A stretch of 64,000 bases of DNA, taken from contig NZ_CP039253.1 of assembly GCF_004795915.1 (NCBI RefSeq), forward strand, positions 1,736,001-1,800,000, read 5' to 3'. The translations under genes and the position numbers were made by a program. The stretch comes from Rhodococcus sp. PAMC28707 (GTDB taxonomy: Bacteria > Actinomycetota > Actinomycetes > Mycobacteriales > Mycobacteriaceae). Positions 26,545-35,645 of the stretch are shown in pieces (the first letter of the stretch is position 1; each line of letters opens with the position of its first letter). Under the pieces are notes generated by a model. That model ran no database searches. It saw only the letters and a list, made by a program, of their open reading frames with translations, and was not told the origin of the DNA.

Positions 26545-27405
26545 TCAGCTCTTCGGGTACTTGTACAGGCCTTCCCCGGTGGAGATGCCCAGCTTTCCCT
26601 TGTCGATGTAATTCTCCTTCAGGAAAGCAGCCAACCGTCGCTGGTCTTCGTTGCCCTGAGAGGCGATGTTGTACGGCGTAGTGAGTCCGATGATGTCGTA
26701 GATCTGGCATGGGCCGAGCGGCGCGCCGGTGGCGATGCGCCAGGTCTTGTCGATCATTGCCGGATCGGCGACTCCGTCGACGAGGAGGAGTCCGGCTGCG
26801 TCGAGAAACGGTACGAGTAGGGAATTGAGCACGTAGCCGGGCTGTTCCTTCTTCAGCTCGATCGGGACCATGCCGATTGCGGATGCGAAGTCGACGACTG
26901 TCCGGTAGACAGCGGGGTCGGTCTTCGACGTGCCCATCACCTCGGCGGTGTTGCGGACCCAGATCTGGTTGGCGAAGTGCAGCGCGAGGAACTTCTCCGG
27001 ACGACCGGTGGAGTCCATGAAGTCGCTGGGAAGCAGTGTCGAAGAGTTCGTCGCGAAGATCGTGTGCTCGGGGGCGAAACCGCCGATCTTGGTGTAGGTA
27101 TCGCGCTTGATGTCGAGATTCTCGGGAACGGCCTCGATGACCAGGTCTGCGGCCTGTACAGCTTCCTCGAGGTTCGACGACAGAGTGATCCGCTCCAGCG
27201 CGGCCGCTGCCTTGCCGTCGGCCGCGCCTTCGACTTGCTGCGTGTACACCTTGACCAGCTTGTCGAACTGCACCTTCGCCTTGCCCAGCGCCGCATCGTC
27301 GATGTCATATGCGACTACCGAAAATCCATGGTACGCAGTCTGATACGCAATCTGCGAACCTAGAACGCCTGTCCCCAATACCGTCACGTTGGTGATGTCG
27401 GTCAT
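26545..27405 (-). CDS. 3-hydroxyacyl-CoA (3-hydroxybutyryl-CoA) dehydrogenase
   Basis: The 286-residue protein has the NAD fold NVTVLGTGVLGSQIAYQTAY (residues about 5-24), the substrate-side serine and histidine in FATNSSTLLPSDFMDST and FLALHFANQIW, and the C-terminal dimer domain starting KKEQPGYVLNSLLVPFLDAA. It oxidises 3-hydroxyacyl-CoA in beta-oxidation or reduces acetoacetyl-CoA in butyrate-type reactions. It is a stand-alone short form, not the fused FadB. The start MTDITN at 27405 is preferred to a farther ATG at 27429. It is monocistronic here. Confidence 0.92.
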   Translation of the reverse strand: MTDITNVTVLGTGVLGSQIAYQTAYHGFSVVAYDIDDAALGKAKVQFDKLVKVYTQQVEGAADGKAAAALERITLSSNLEEAVQAADLVIEAVPENLDIKRDTYTKIGGFAPEHTIFATNSSTLLPSDFMDSTGRPEKFLALHFANQIWVRNTAEVMGTSKTDPAVYRTVVDFASAIGMVPIELKKEQPGYVLNSLLVPFLDAAGLLLVDGVADPAMIDKTWRIATGAPLGPCQIYDIIGLTTPYNIASQGNEDQRRLAAFLKENYIDKGKLGISTGEGLYKYPKS

Positions 27406-27721
27406 CTGATGGTCTCCTCTGCAGTTCATTCGTCATCGTTCACCGAAGCAAGGTCACAGATTCACCGCTGGAGAGGGTGTGGCACACGCGCTAGCTCCCC
27501 TGCGGAGTTCGGCCACCTCTCAACATACGCCAGATTCTCGATTCGAGGCCGAGCATCGAAAGTTCGACAGATCCGACACGGATGCAATCTTCCGGCGAAA
27601 CTCTTTGTCCATCAACGTACTACCAACACCGGCGAGATTCGGTTCATTCCGATACGAGTGTATGACCGCTGGCACACACCGACCGGATTATCCGGTCCGA
27701 GGATTGCGCTACCCGTGTGCA
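27406..27721. other. Intergenic stretch, nothing recognised
   Basis: About 316 bases lie between the dehydrogenase start and the end of the Clp-N pseudogene. Short frames exist but none has a motif. The dehydrogenase promoter must lie near 27406-27500. Confidence 0.45.
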
Positions 27722-28266
27722 TCATTCCGGTTCCCTGCAGGTGAAGCAAGGGGTCGACTGGAGTCGTTCGAAACGTCGATCGCCCGCCTCGTGAATGAAG
27801 CCCATGAGCAAGTACACATTTCGATCTGCCCAAAGTGACATAGGTACCCTATTGCTGCACAGCGCAATTCGATGATCAAGCGTGAACCACCCTCCTTCAC
27901 TGCTCGCCCGAGCGAGCATCAGGTGTCGCGAGGCAATGCCTCGCGCGTTCTCGGCTGCAGCGTTGGAAAGAGATTGCGTGAACACTGTTTTGGCGCCCGC
28001 AGCGATCGACATGCGCTTGCCGAGACTGGGCTGAACAATGGGTGACACCTCGTCCACGTCGAGCCCGACGCGGCGGCGCGGTCCAGTCGGTCGGCGGCCG
28101 CACGAGCGGTTTCGTTGTCCACGCCGACGACCCGACTCAACGACTCGTCCTGCCGGAGTGCGAGCAACAGGTGATCGGTGCCGATCCGCCGGTCCCCGCG
28201 GCGCACCGCCTCGTACCGTACGTTTTCGACTGCACCCCTGAAGGATTGGGTGAACCGTTCGAACAT
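27722..28266 (-). pseudogene. Frameshifted Clp N-terminal (double-Clp-N) domain protein
   Basis: The ATG at 28266 gives MFERFTQSFRGAVENVRYEA and RIGTDHLLLALRQDESLSRV, the first Clp-N repeat, up to RLDRAAASG. The family sequence then continues one frame away as LDVDEVSPIVQPSLGKRMSI and ALSNAAAENARGIASRHLML-like helices of the second repeat, to about 27722. A single missing base near 28060 explains the break. Free-standing Clp-N proteins act with ClpC or as stress factors. It follows a small HTH gene that is also frameshifted. The far C-terminal part of the second frame is not typical, so the exact end is uncertain. Confidence 0.75.
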
Positions 28267-28273
28267 GGTCCCC

Positions 28274-28574
28274 TCACCTTCCGTGTTGTGCGAGCACCGA
28301 TCGGCGGGTGACGCCGAGGGCGTCACCTATCTGTTCCCACCGGCCATCCCACACGTCGTACCTCGTCGACGTGCAAGGTCTCGACGCGCTCCGCGAGGCG
28401 GTGCAGCGCGCCGACGCCACGCAGGACGGCCTCGGGATCCGCAGTGTGCAGCTGGTTGGATTCCGACGATTCGATGTCTGTCAGTTCGATGTGACAGGCA
28501 AGAGTCCTGTTCGTGTCGTCCTCCGGTCGACTCGGTGGCAGAATGTGTTGCGCGAAGTTCACGAGGGGTATCAC
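28274..28574 (-). pseudogene. Frameshifted small helix-turn-helix protein upstream of Clp-N
   Basis: The frame from 28574 encodes a small helical protein with ALHRLAERVETLHVDEVRRV and GWP, then shifts. With one surplus G removed near 28345, the reading continues WEQIGDALGVTRRSVLAQHG, a clear helix-turn-helix, and stops at 28274, eight bases before the Clp-N ATG. Genes of this pair (HTH then Clp-N) occur together in actinobacteria as far as I recall. As written the frame ends early (GWPVGTDR), so either the gene is dead or the base call is wrong. Confidence 0.7.
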
Positions 28575-28619
28575 TCGCAGAGCGAGGGACGTTCTGATGT
28601 ATCAGGGAGGCGGCTGGAC

Positions 28620-29348
28620 ATGAACACCATCGATTCGGAGCACGCCGGATACCGATTTGCGTCGCTGTCCTGGGACCTGGCGCAACACCCCGGAACAGGC
28701 CCGACGGCACAGCGCGTCGTCGACCTCGCGGTCACGACCTTGGGTTGCAGCGGCGCCGCGGTGACCACCCTTCGCGACAACGGTCGGCTGCGGATCATTG
28801 CGGCCAGCGATCAAGCAACGATCGCCGCAGCCGCCAAGATCGCCGATCGCACTGGCCAGTCCGCCACCAAAGCCGTCATCGCCACCAAAGGCACCATCGT
28901 GAACAACGACGTGGAGAACGATCCGCGGTGGGTGCAGTATCGAGAGCTGATGACCGAGCAGACGTCTATCCGGTCGACCGCGAGCTTCTATCTGATCCTC
29001 GGCGGAGTCGAGTTGGGTGTCATGGGCTTCTACAGCGCCCATAAGGACTTCTTCACCGAAGAGATCCTCTACGACTGCTCCATCTACGCCGACCATGCGG
29101 CAGTGGCACTGAAGAATGCCGGCGCAGACGACCGCAACGATCAACTGTCGATGGCGGTGGACACCAACCGCGAAATCGGGATCGCCGTCGGGATAGTCAT
29201 GAGCCGATACAAGCTCACCCGGGACGCCGCGTTCGACATGCTGGTCGTGGCGTCCTCACACACCAACCGCAAGCTGCGGGACGTCGCGGCCGAGATAGCC
29301 GCCACCGGGAACGTCCCGGCCTGGCGGTCGAAAGCCCACGCTTCGTAG
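28620..29348 (+). CDS. GAF and ANTAR domain protein
   Basis: The 242-residue protein starts MNTIDSEHAGYRFASLSWDL at 28620. Residues about 25-165 form a GAF domain (LGCSGAAVTTLRDNGRLRII, VIATKGTIVNNDVENDPRW). The last 60 residues are an ANTAR domain: AVDTNREIGIAVGIVMSRYK, LTRDAAFDMLVVASSHTNRK and LRDVAAEIAATG. ANTAR binds paired RNA hairpins and prevents transcription termination, with GAF as the sensor. The target RNA is not evident nearby. Confidence 0.9.
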   Translation: MNTIDSEHAGYRFASLSWDLAQHPGTGPTAQRVVDLAVTTLGCSGAAVTTLRDNGRLRIIAASDQATIAAAAKIADRTGQSATKAVIATKGTIVNNDVENDPRWVQYRELMTEQTSIRSTASFYLILGGVELGVMGFYSAHKDFFTEEILYDCSIYADHAAVALKNAGADDRNDQLSMAVDTNREIGIAVGIVMSRYKLTRDAAFDMLVVASSHTNRKLRDVAAEIAATGNVPAWRSKAHAS

Positions 29349-29369
29349 ATCCTGCTGTGCACAAAGTAC

Positions 29370-30101
29370 CTATGACGCGCGGATGACAGCGGTGTAGATT
29401 CCCACCACCAATGCTGCGATCGCTGCAGTCCATCCGACGGTGGCGTTGATGAGGTCGCCCGCGAGCCTGCCCTGCGCAATCCACATCAATCCCCAGACGA
29501 TCCCGATAGCCGGCGCGAGAGCACCCGAAGAGTACGTAGCCAACCCGACGGCCACCAACGCTGCAACGACCAGGACGGCCGCTGCCCAAAAGGTGGCACC
29601 GCCGGTCACGCCGAGATCGACGAGCCACGCCGTCACGTTCGCGATGGTCGCCACGCATACCCAGCCGAGGTAGAGGCCCATCGTTCCGTCCGTGATCACC
29701 GCGTCCAGCCAGTTCTCGGGGCGCTGCTGCTGGAGGAGGACGAACACGCGGGCGAGGACCGCGAGCAGCGCTGCGATGACGAACACGCTCAGCCACAGCA
29801 ATCCGAGCTGAATCGTCAGGATCCATGCGGCGTTGAGCAGCATGGACACCGCAATCGGCAGTCGGAGGGAAAGGTGGCGCTCGCTTCGCCCGGGCAGCGC
29901 CTGCCACACCGCGTACGCGAAGAATCCGAAGTAGATGACCGTCCAGATCGAGAATGCAGTCCCAGCAGGCGCGACGAGCGTCGACGTGGCGCTGAGCGCG
30001 CCGCCTGCGGCCTCCGCGATGGGAGTGCCGATCCATGCACCCGAGCCGATGAACGAGCCGATGACCGCCGCAATGGCGCTGACTATTACCCCGACCTTCA
30101 T
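29370..30101 (-). CDS. TspO/MBR-like tryptophan-rich membrane protein
   Basis: The 243-residue protein from MKVGVIVSAIAAVIGSFIGS has about seven membrane helices. Typical parts are APAGTAFSIWTVIYFGFFAY, MLLNAAWILTIQLGLLWLSV and MGLYLGWVCVATIANVTAWL. The proline and tryptophan arrangement fits the tryptophan-rich sensory protein relatives that are longer than the classic 160-residue TspO. TspO proteins bind porphyrins or similar ligands, but the role in this longer branch is not known. The start at 30101 is preferred over the open frame upstream. Confidence 0.7.
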   Translation of the reverse strand: MKVGVIVSAIAAVIGSFIGSGAWIGTPIAEAAGGALSATSTLVAPAGTAFSIWTVIYFGFFAYAVWQALPGRSERHLSLRLPIAVSMLLNAAWILTIQLGLLWLSVFVIAALLAVLARVFVLLQQQRPENWLDAVITDGTMGLYLGWVCVATIANVTAWLVDLGVTGGATFWAAAVLVVAALVAVGLATYSSGALAPAIGIVWGLMWIAQGRLAGDLINATVGWTAAIAALVVGIYTAVIRAS

Positions 30102-30187
30102 AACGGGTAGATGCCCGGATCGACCGTTCACAAACGGGCAATATGTAACAAAGCTCCTGCAGGCTCGCGTGATGATCGGCCCGCATG

Positions 30188-30224
30188 CTTGCGCGGCCGG
30201 GGAGGTACCGACCGGCCGCGCAAG
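30188..30224 (-). terminator. Hairpin after the HadAB-type gene
   Basis: A perfect 13-base stem, CTTGCGCGGCCGG (30188-30200) with CCGGCCGCGCAAG (30212-30224), lies 7 bases beyond the stop of the dehydratase gene on the minus strand. Confidence 0.65.
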
Positions 30225-30231
30225 TTTCATA

Positions 30232-31281
30232 TCACGCCAGTTGAACGGTGGCCGTCGCCCGGTGCCCGAAGATGCGCTTGCCCTCGAAGGTCGCGCCCAG
30301 CGAGATCACTGCCGTACGACTGTCCGCGTCGAGCGATTTGATCTTGCCCGCGAACAGAATTTCTGCGGCGCGATGTGGATCGACGGGAATGGGTGCGGTG
30401 AAGCGGACCGTGTAGTCCTTGACCGCACCTGGATCGCCCAACCATGACGTGATGTAGCCGCCGCCGAGACCCATCGTCAACATTCCATGTGCCAGAACAT
30501 TTTTCAGGTCGACGAGCTTGGCGAACCCATCGCTCCAGTGGATCGGGTTGGCATCCCCCGCAACACCCGCATAGTTCACCAGATCGCCACGAGTTAGGCG
30601 AAAGACCTTCTCTGGCAACATATCTCCGACCGTGACGTCTTCGAACTTCACCGAAGGCGCCGGGCGATGGTCGACCAGCACGAGCGGTGGATGCTCCACC
30701 TGCTCCTCTTCCTGGTGCGTGGTGGCGTTCTCGCGAGCAGTCGACGGCGTAGCGCCGTGCATCACCAGATTCTCCGCTGCCTCGACGATGCCGGAGTCGA
30801 CATCTCCATCGCGGCCGATCAGTAGCGTCGTGTACGTGGTCTGCACGAGCTCGTTGCGCTGATTGGACACGATGTTTTTGGTGACCATCATGTCCTTGCC
30901 CATGACCTCCTTGTAGGAGTCGAGGGAGACGTCGCAGTACAGCTGATCGCCAGCGACGATCGGCTGGTGGAATTCGAGGACCTGATCGGTTTGCAGCATC
31001 TGCCCCAGGTCGAATCCGACCGCGATCTTCTCGAGCAACCGACGCTGTGCAAGGGTGCCGACCAGGGAGATGAAGGTCAGCGGCGCTGCCAACCCGCTGT
31101 AGCCGAGCGCTTTGGCTGCGTCGGAGTCCCAGTGCACCGGGTTGAAATCCTGAACTGCGCGAGCGTACTCACGGACCTTCTCGCGTCCCACCTCGTAGAA
31201 GTCGCTCGCCCGGTAGTGCAGGCCCACCATTGCACGGACATGCTCCGCTGGATCGAAATTCTCAGAAGTTTTTCCAGTCAT
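30232..31281 (-). CDS. Fused HadA/HadB-type (3R)-hydroxyacyl-ACP dehydratase
   Basis: About 349 residues hold two hotdog units. The first (about 10-160) includes YARAVQDFNPVHWDSDAAKA and APLTFISLVG and resembles HadA/FAS1-like dehydratase. The second (about 205-345) has NYAGVAGDANPIHWSDGFAK, VLAHGMLTMGLGGGYITSW, the hydratase-2 motif with its Asp and His. In mycobacteria HadA and HadB are separate proteins that form the FAS-II dehydratase for mycolic acid precursors; rhodococci have the fused form. A MaoC-type enoyl-CoA hydratase of beta-oxidation is the alternative. ATG codons at 31281 and 31293 are both possible starts. Confidence 0.8.
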   Translation of the reverse strand: MTGKTSENFDPAEHVRAMVGLHYRASDFYEVGREKVREYARAVQDFNPVHWDSDAAKALGYSGLAAPLTFISLVGTLAQRRLLEKIAVGFDLGQMLQTDQVLEFHQPIVAGDQLYCDVSLDSYKEVMGKDMMVTKNIVSNQRNELVQTTYTTLLIGRDGDVDSGIVEAAENLVMHGATPSTARENATTHQEEEQVEHPPLVLVDHRPAPSVKFEDVTVGDMLPEKVFRLTRGDLVNYAGVAGDANPIHWSDGFAKLVDLKNVLAHGMLTMGLGGGYITSWLGDPGAVKDYTVRFTAPIPVDPHRAAEILFAGKIKSLDADSRTAVISLGATFEGKRIFGHRATATVQLA

Positions 31282-31354
31282 TTCTCGCAACATACCGGGC
31301 CGAGCGCCGCTAGTACATGCAGGACCGCGACCTTGTGGCAGTTCACAGCCGGCG

Positions 31355-32311
31355 TCAGGCAGTGCGATGCCGGGGAACGACGTCGTAACTGTCCGGTTCG
31401 AACGGCGTCGCCGGGGGAATGCGCGTCACTGCTGTCAGTGGGCGACGAGAGCGTGCCCGCGAGGCATCGGCGGCCAGCAACGCCGCCCCGTGCGCGGTCA
31501 GTGATTCCGGCATATCGGGCACGAGTACCGGCAGCCGCAGATCGCGGCGAAAGACGCGGCGAAGCGAAGGGATATGTGCACAACCACCGACCATGACCAG
31601 TGCGTTGACCGATTTCGGTGCGTCGACGATGGCACTGGCAGTCCAGTCCTCGATCGATCGAACCGAGCGGTCGACGATGTCGTCGAAAGAGCTGCGCCAC
31701 AGCCGAACCGGACCGCCGACGAATGGTCCGGTCACCTCCGCCACGCGCAGGCTCGACAGCTGCTCACGCGCGAATCGAATGGCGACACCGAGACTGTCGA
31801 GCGCCGAGGCGGATACCAGTTCGTCGGCGCCGTAGGTGGCGAGTAGATAGTTGCGCACTGCCTCGTCGCACACGGATCCACCGAATCGAGTTGTTCGCTC
31901 CGAACTGAAAACCTGACCGGTGACGGGATCAGCGATCGATACCGTGGTCCCCGAAGCACCGACGTCGCAGAGTGCGACCGTCCGCAGGCCCTCGAGCTGT
32001 CCGCTGCCGCGGAGGAACCTCAGCTGAGCGCCGAGTTCGGAGACGACCGTGAACCGATCGGCCTTGTGCATCGAATACGCCGAGGTCAGGGACCTGCTCG
32101 CTGGATCGTCCGGGACAGCGAGAACGGTATCCGCGGCATCCACATCCTGCACCTTCGCCATGGAATCCAGCAGGCCGAGAGCGGCGGCTACGTGCTCGGA
32201 TGGCTCGAACAACCGCGCAACGTTGACCGAGCGCACCGAATCGTCCGCTGTATCGAGAGCTGTAGCCCGGGCGGCCGAAGAGCCCACTGACACCCCAAGC
32301 ACCGTTTTCAT
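31355..32311 (-). CDS. Hsp70-like actin-fold ATPase
   Basis: The 318-residue protein (MKTVLGVSVGSSAARATALD) has the phosphate loops of the Hsp70/actin ATPase fold: an N-terminal GVSVGSSAAR, TVALCDVGASGTTVSIADP near the middle and ALVMVGGCAHIPSLRRVFR near residue 250. The Hsp70 substrate-binding half is missing. Small actin-fold proteins like this occur in mycobacteria and rhodococci beside Pro/Thr-rich membrane proteins such as the next gene upstream. The client is unknown. Confidence 0.75.
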   Translation of the reverse strand: MKTVLGVSVGSSAARATALDTADDSVRSVNVARLFEPSEHVAAALGLLDSMAKVQDVDAADTVLAVPDDPASRSLTSAYSMHKADRFTVVSELGAQLRFLRGSGQLEGLRTVALCDVGASGTTVSIADPVTGQVFSSERTTRFGGSVCDEAVRNYLLATYGADELVSASALDSLGVAIRFAREQLSSLRVAEVTGPFVGGPVRLWRSSFDDIVDRSVRSIEDWTASAIVDAPKSVNALVMVGGCAHIPSLRRVFRRDLRLPVLVPDMPESLTAHGAALLAADASRARSRRPLTAVTRIPPATPFEPDSYDVVPRHRTA

Positions 32312-32429
32312 GGCTTCCTCGACTCCACTATGACCGACCAGATGTAGAGACCATAGCCGTGAAATCAGTCCGTGGGTAGGCTTCGATACCTTCGAAGATT
32401 CTTGGAGTATGTTTCGGGCGCCTGCGCTG

Positions 32430-33350
32430 TTACTCCGGAGGCGTTTCGGGCTCCTCCAGCGTCGTCGATGGGGGCGCGATCGTGGTGGTCGTGGGCTCCG
32501 GGGTGGGCTCGACCGACGTCTCCACCGGCGGCTGTTCCACGTCGGTCGGTTCGACGCCGCCCCCGGGCGATGTCGGCGTGACCACCGGTGTGGTGATAGG
32601 TGCGGGGGTAGGCGCGATGGTCGCAGCCGGCGGAAGATTCGGCCGCGGGCGTTCGGCGCCTGCGGCCGAGGGTTGCGAAACACCAACGGGCGGCACGAAT
32701 TCGGGCTTGACAGCAGGGTTCATCACAGGATTCTGGGCTGCCTGCGGCACCTCTGCCGGAGGGGCCGAATCGTCTCTCGTCGGAGTTGACGTCGAGTACG
32801 GAGTGTCCGCCGTATCGATCGAGTCTGCGGGGATGACCGTTCTGCTGTCCACCGCAGGGTCCACCGCCATCGCCAGCGCGCTGACACCCCCGAGCGCCGC
32901 CAACATCAACGCTCCGACCGCAGCGACCTGCCAGATCCCGCGACGAGGACCGGACGACGCCACGGTGCGTCGGGCCGGACTCACCGGATCCAATACTCCG
33001 ACCAGCAGGGCTGCAGCGACTTCGGGTGGTAGTCCGTCGACGAGGTGGGAATCGAAGATGTCGACGACGATCAGCGGTTGCGCCTCGGACGCAGCGACCG
33101 CGTCGATGACCATCTGGCACTGCATCGCGTTCTCGCAGACGACGGCAGCACCGGTGACCGTGAGACCGCTCTGCAGGGCTTGAATCCTGGTCGATCCCAG
33201 TGCTGTGGCAACAGCCTGGCCGATACCGTCGGGCACCGCTTCAACGGACACGACGCGGGTAGCTACCGGCCCGAGCTCGGGCAGATCTGCGTCGACCAGG
33301 GAAGCCGTCACCTCGAAGGTACTGACATGCACCCCGAGAGCTATACGCAC
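32430..33350 (-). CDS. DUF7159-like membrane protein with Pro/Thr-rich tail
   Basis: The 306-residue protein starts MRIALGVHVSTFEVTASLVD and has a cytoplasmic domain of about 130 residues like that of M. tuberculosis Rv0312-type proteins. One membrane helix follows (WQVAAVGALMLAALGGVSAL, about 138-157). The outer tail is very rich in Pro, Thr, Val and Glu, with PVVTPTSPGGGVEPTDVEQP, and ends in ETPPE. The tail probably spans or anchors in the cell wall. Its N-terminus resembles the start of the neighbouring Hsp70-like protein, which suggests a functional pair. Confidence 0.72.
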   Translation of the reverse strand: MRIALGVHVSTFEVTASLVDADLPELGPVATRVVSVEAVPDGIGQAVATALGSTRIQALQSGLTVTGAAVVCENAMQCQMVIDAVAASEAQPLIVVDIFDSHLVDGLPPEVAAALLVGVLDPVSPARRTVASSGPRRGIWQVAAVGALMLAALGGVSALAMAVDPAVDSRTVIPADSIDTADTPYSTSTPTRDDSAPPAEVPQAAQNPVMNPAVKPEFVPPVGVSQPSAAGAERPRPNLPPAATIAPTPAPITTPVVTPTSPGGGVEPTDVEQPPVETSVEPTPEPTTTTIAPPSTTLEEPETPPE

Positions 33351-33448
33351 GACAGACTTCCCCCCTTCCCGTTTACCCCGAACATTTCTATTACTCGAAA
33401 GGTTTTGTGGCTAAGAATACAGTCGCCTTCCGGTTTTTCGTTAGCTGT

Positions 33449-34885
33449 TCACACATCAATTTTCGACACTTCGGCCCGAGCAGCCTCGGCCGCCGCGACC
33501 TCCTGGGCATAGAGCACACCGAAGGTGAAGCCGTTCTCCCCCGGAGTCACCCCCGCCTTCCGTCCGAGTTCGAGCAGCTTCTGCGAAGCGACGACCGCGT
33601 CCTGATGCTCACCGAGCACTTCCTGGACCGCCTTGTATCGCTCGATCCGAGCCGTCGCGTCCTTCTTCCCGACGATCGGGAAGATCAACTCGGCGGCATA
33701 CCTGGCGCGTTTTCCTGCCTTGCGGGCCCCGTGCAGTGCTACGTCGTCGCCCCCGGCTACTGCTGCGGCGACGCGCCTGCGCACCTTACGTCCGGCCTTG
33801 CGTGCAAGTCGATCGAGTTCATCGGCGTCGACGTCCTCTGCCCCGACCGCTGCCGGGAATGCTCGCGAGAGGTTACCGAGACTCGTCAGCAGGGCCCGGT
33901 AACGATCCCCGTCCAGCTCCGTCGCGATGATGCCTCGGTGGCGAACCTGTTCGGCCAACAGATCATTCTCGATGCGCGCGGCAACCGGGCCCAGAACCAG
34001 CTCCGGCGGCAGCTTGTGCACCGCGTCGGACAAGCGGGCACGCAGCACTTGCCTGTCCCTGACCTCACCGAGAAGTCCTGCATACCAAGCTAACTCGGAA
34101 TCCAGAATCGACGCTGCGCCCTCGTCGAACAAGGCACCGAATACACGCAGCGTGCTCCGGTAGCGTCGGATCGCGACGCGCGTGGAATGGATCGGGTCGA
34201 GTCCCCGACGCAGGTAGACATCGCCGGCGAAGATGGCCTGCGCCTGCTCGTCGAGGTATGTCGCCAGGACCCCGAGCTTCTTCTCCAAGTTCACAGCCAA
34301 CGCGCGATGCAGCTTCGACGGGTGCGCGCCGCACTGAGCCCCAGCGGTGAGCAGCGCCTTACCGAAACGCTTCAACGTCGCTTCCGACCCCGCCGCACCC
34401 AATTCCACTTCCAGCTCGCGCCATCGGTGGTCGGGGATGCCTTCTGCTTGGACGTCGACCGAATCGTCGGCGAGTTCGGCGAGCACGGATCCGTCCGAGG
34501 CAGTAAATACATGCCGTCGACGCTTCGAGGTCAGGGTGGCAACGGGGACCAACGGTTTCCCCAGGGCGACGCCTGCGAGCACGCTCGCGAGCTCTTCGGG
34601 GACCTGCGCGTCTTCACCGCTACCGAGTGGCAGCCGGATTTCGGTGCGTGCCTTGTCGGCGGGGACTTTCACGTGCCAGCCCGTGTCGGTGTCTCCGCGC
34701 CGACGCCGCAACGTGATGCCGCGTCGGAGTAGATCGAGATCGGGTGTGTCGAAGTAGCTACTGATCAGCTCCACCTCCGATATCTCGATCGCTCCGCCCT
34801 TCGGGATCAGGTCGGTCAACGAGGGAAGTACGAAGTCCGAGGGGACATCGTATTTGTCCTCGCGCTCGGTCTGTATCGAAGCCAT
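33449..34885 (-). CDS. CYTH and CHAD domain protein
   Basis: The 478-residue protein begins MASIQTEREDKYDVPSDFVL with the ExExK signature of the CYTH triphosphate tunnel domain, residues about 1-200, including WHVKVPADKARTEIRLP. The CHAD helical domain follows (about 215-475) with IHSTRVAIRRYRSTLRVFGA and VALHGARKAGKRARYAAEL, whose basic helices bind polyphosphate. The pair is linked with polyphosphate granules. The ATG at 34885 is used; another lies 7 codons upstream. It lies 27 bases after dcd on the same strand. Confidence 0.92.
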   Translation of the reverse strand: MASIQTEREDKYDVPSDFVLPSLTDLIPKGGAIEISEVELISSYFDTPDLDLLRRGITLRRRRGDTDTGWHVKVPADKARTEIRLPLGSGEDAQVPEELASVLAGVALGKPLVPVATLTSKRRRHVFTASDGSVLAELADDSVDVQAEGIPDHRWRELEVELGAAGSEATLKRFGKALLTAGAQCGAHPSKLHRALAVNLEKKLGVLATYLDEQAQAIFAGDVYLRRGLDPIHSTRVAIRRYRSTLRVFGALFDEGAASILDSELAWYAGLLGEVRDRQVLRARLSDAVHKLPPELVLGPVAARIENDLLAEQVRHRGIIATELDGDRYRALLTSLGNLSRAFPAAVGAEDVDADELDRLARKAGRKVRRRVAAAVAGGDDVALHGARKAGKRARYAAELIFPIVGKKDATARIERYKAVQEVLGEHQDAVVASQKLLELGRKAGVTPGENGFTFGVLYAQEVAAAEAARAEVSKIDV

Positions 34886-34912
34886 GTCCGTCAGTGTGCC
34901 GGACACACCGAA

Positions 34913-35491
34913 TCAGTCGACAGGTGACTGGACGAAGTTCAGGTACGCCTTCGACGGCGTCGGGCCTCGTTGTCCCTGGTACTTCGAACCGGTCGTCGCA
35001 CTGCCGTACGGGTGCTCGGCCGGGCTGGACAACCGGAACAAGCACAACTGGCCGATTTTCATGCCGGGCCAGAGCGTGATCGGGAGGTTCGCCACGTTGG
35101 ACAGCTCCAGAGTGATGTGGCCGCTGAAACCCGGGTCGATGAATCCGGCCGTCGAGTGCGTCAGCAACCCGAGGCGACCGAGCGAGCTCTTGCCTTCGAG
35201 CCGTCCCGCCAGATAGTCGGGAAAGGTCGTCAGCTCGAGGGTCGAGCCGAGCACGAATTCTCCGGGATGCAACACGAACGGCTCACCCTCGGCGGGTTCT
35301 ACCAACGTGGTCAGCTCGTCCTGCTGCTTCGACGGATCGATATGGGTGTATCGAGTGTTGTTGAACACGCGGAAGAGCTTGTCGAGGCGTACATCGACGC
35401 TCGACGGTTGAACCATCGAGTCGTCGAACGGCTCGATCGCAAAGTTGCCGGTGGACACTTCGGTACGGATATCGCGGTCGGAGAGCAGCAC
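34913..35491 (-). CDS. dcd: dCTP deaminase, probably bifunctional with dUTPase activity
   Basis: The 192-residue protein starts [20 protein letters not shown] and contains the Dcd signature [20 protein letters not shown] with the catalytic glutamate environment in [12 protein letters not shown]. The M. tuberculosis enzyme of this type both deaminates dCTP and hydrolyses dUTP, giving dUMP for thymidylate synthesis. The C-terminal [19 protein letters not shown] is the flexible tail that closes on the nucleotide. Confidence 0.95.
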   Translation of the reverse strand: MLLSDRDIRTEVSTGNFAIEPFDDSMVQPSSVDVRLDKLFRVFNNTRYTHIDPSKQQDELTTLVEPAEGEPFVLHPGEFVLGSTLELTTFPDYLAGRLEGKSSLGRLGLLTHSTAGFIDPGFSGHITLELSNVANLPITLWPGMKIGQLCLFRLSSPAEHPYGSATTGSKYQGQRGPTPSKAYLNFVQSPVD

Positions 35492-35645
35492 ACCCCGCAG
35501 GCTATCGCGCCCACCGCTGCGGTTCGGCGGTGGCCGTGTGTCGCACCCGCCGCTTTCGTCACTTCATCTTGTCGAACGACGGTACTTACCCGCAACAATT
35601 TTCAAGATCAACTTCGGATGGGGCGGAAGTTCGAGGTCAGTGGGA

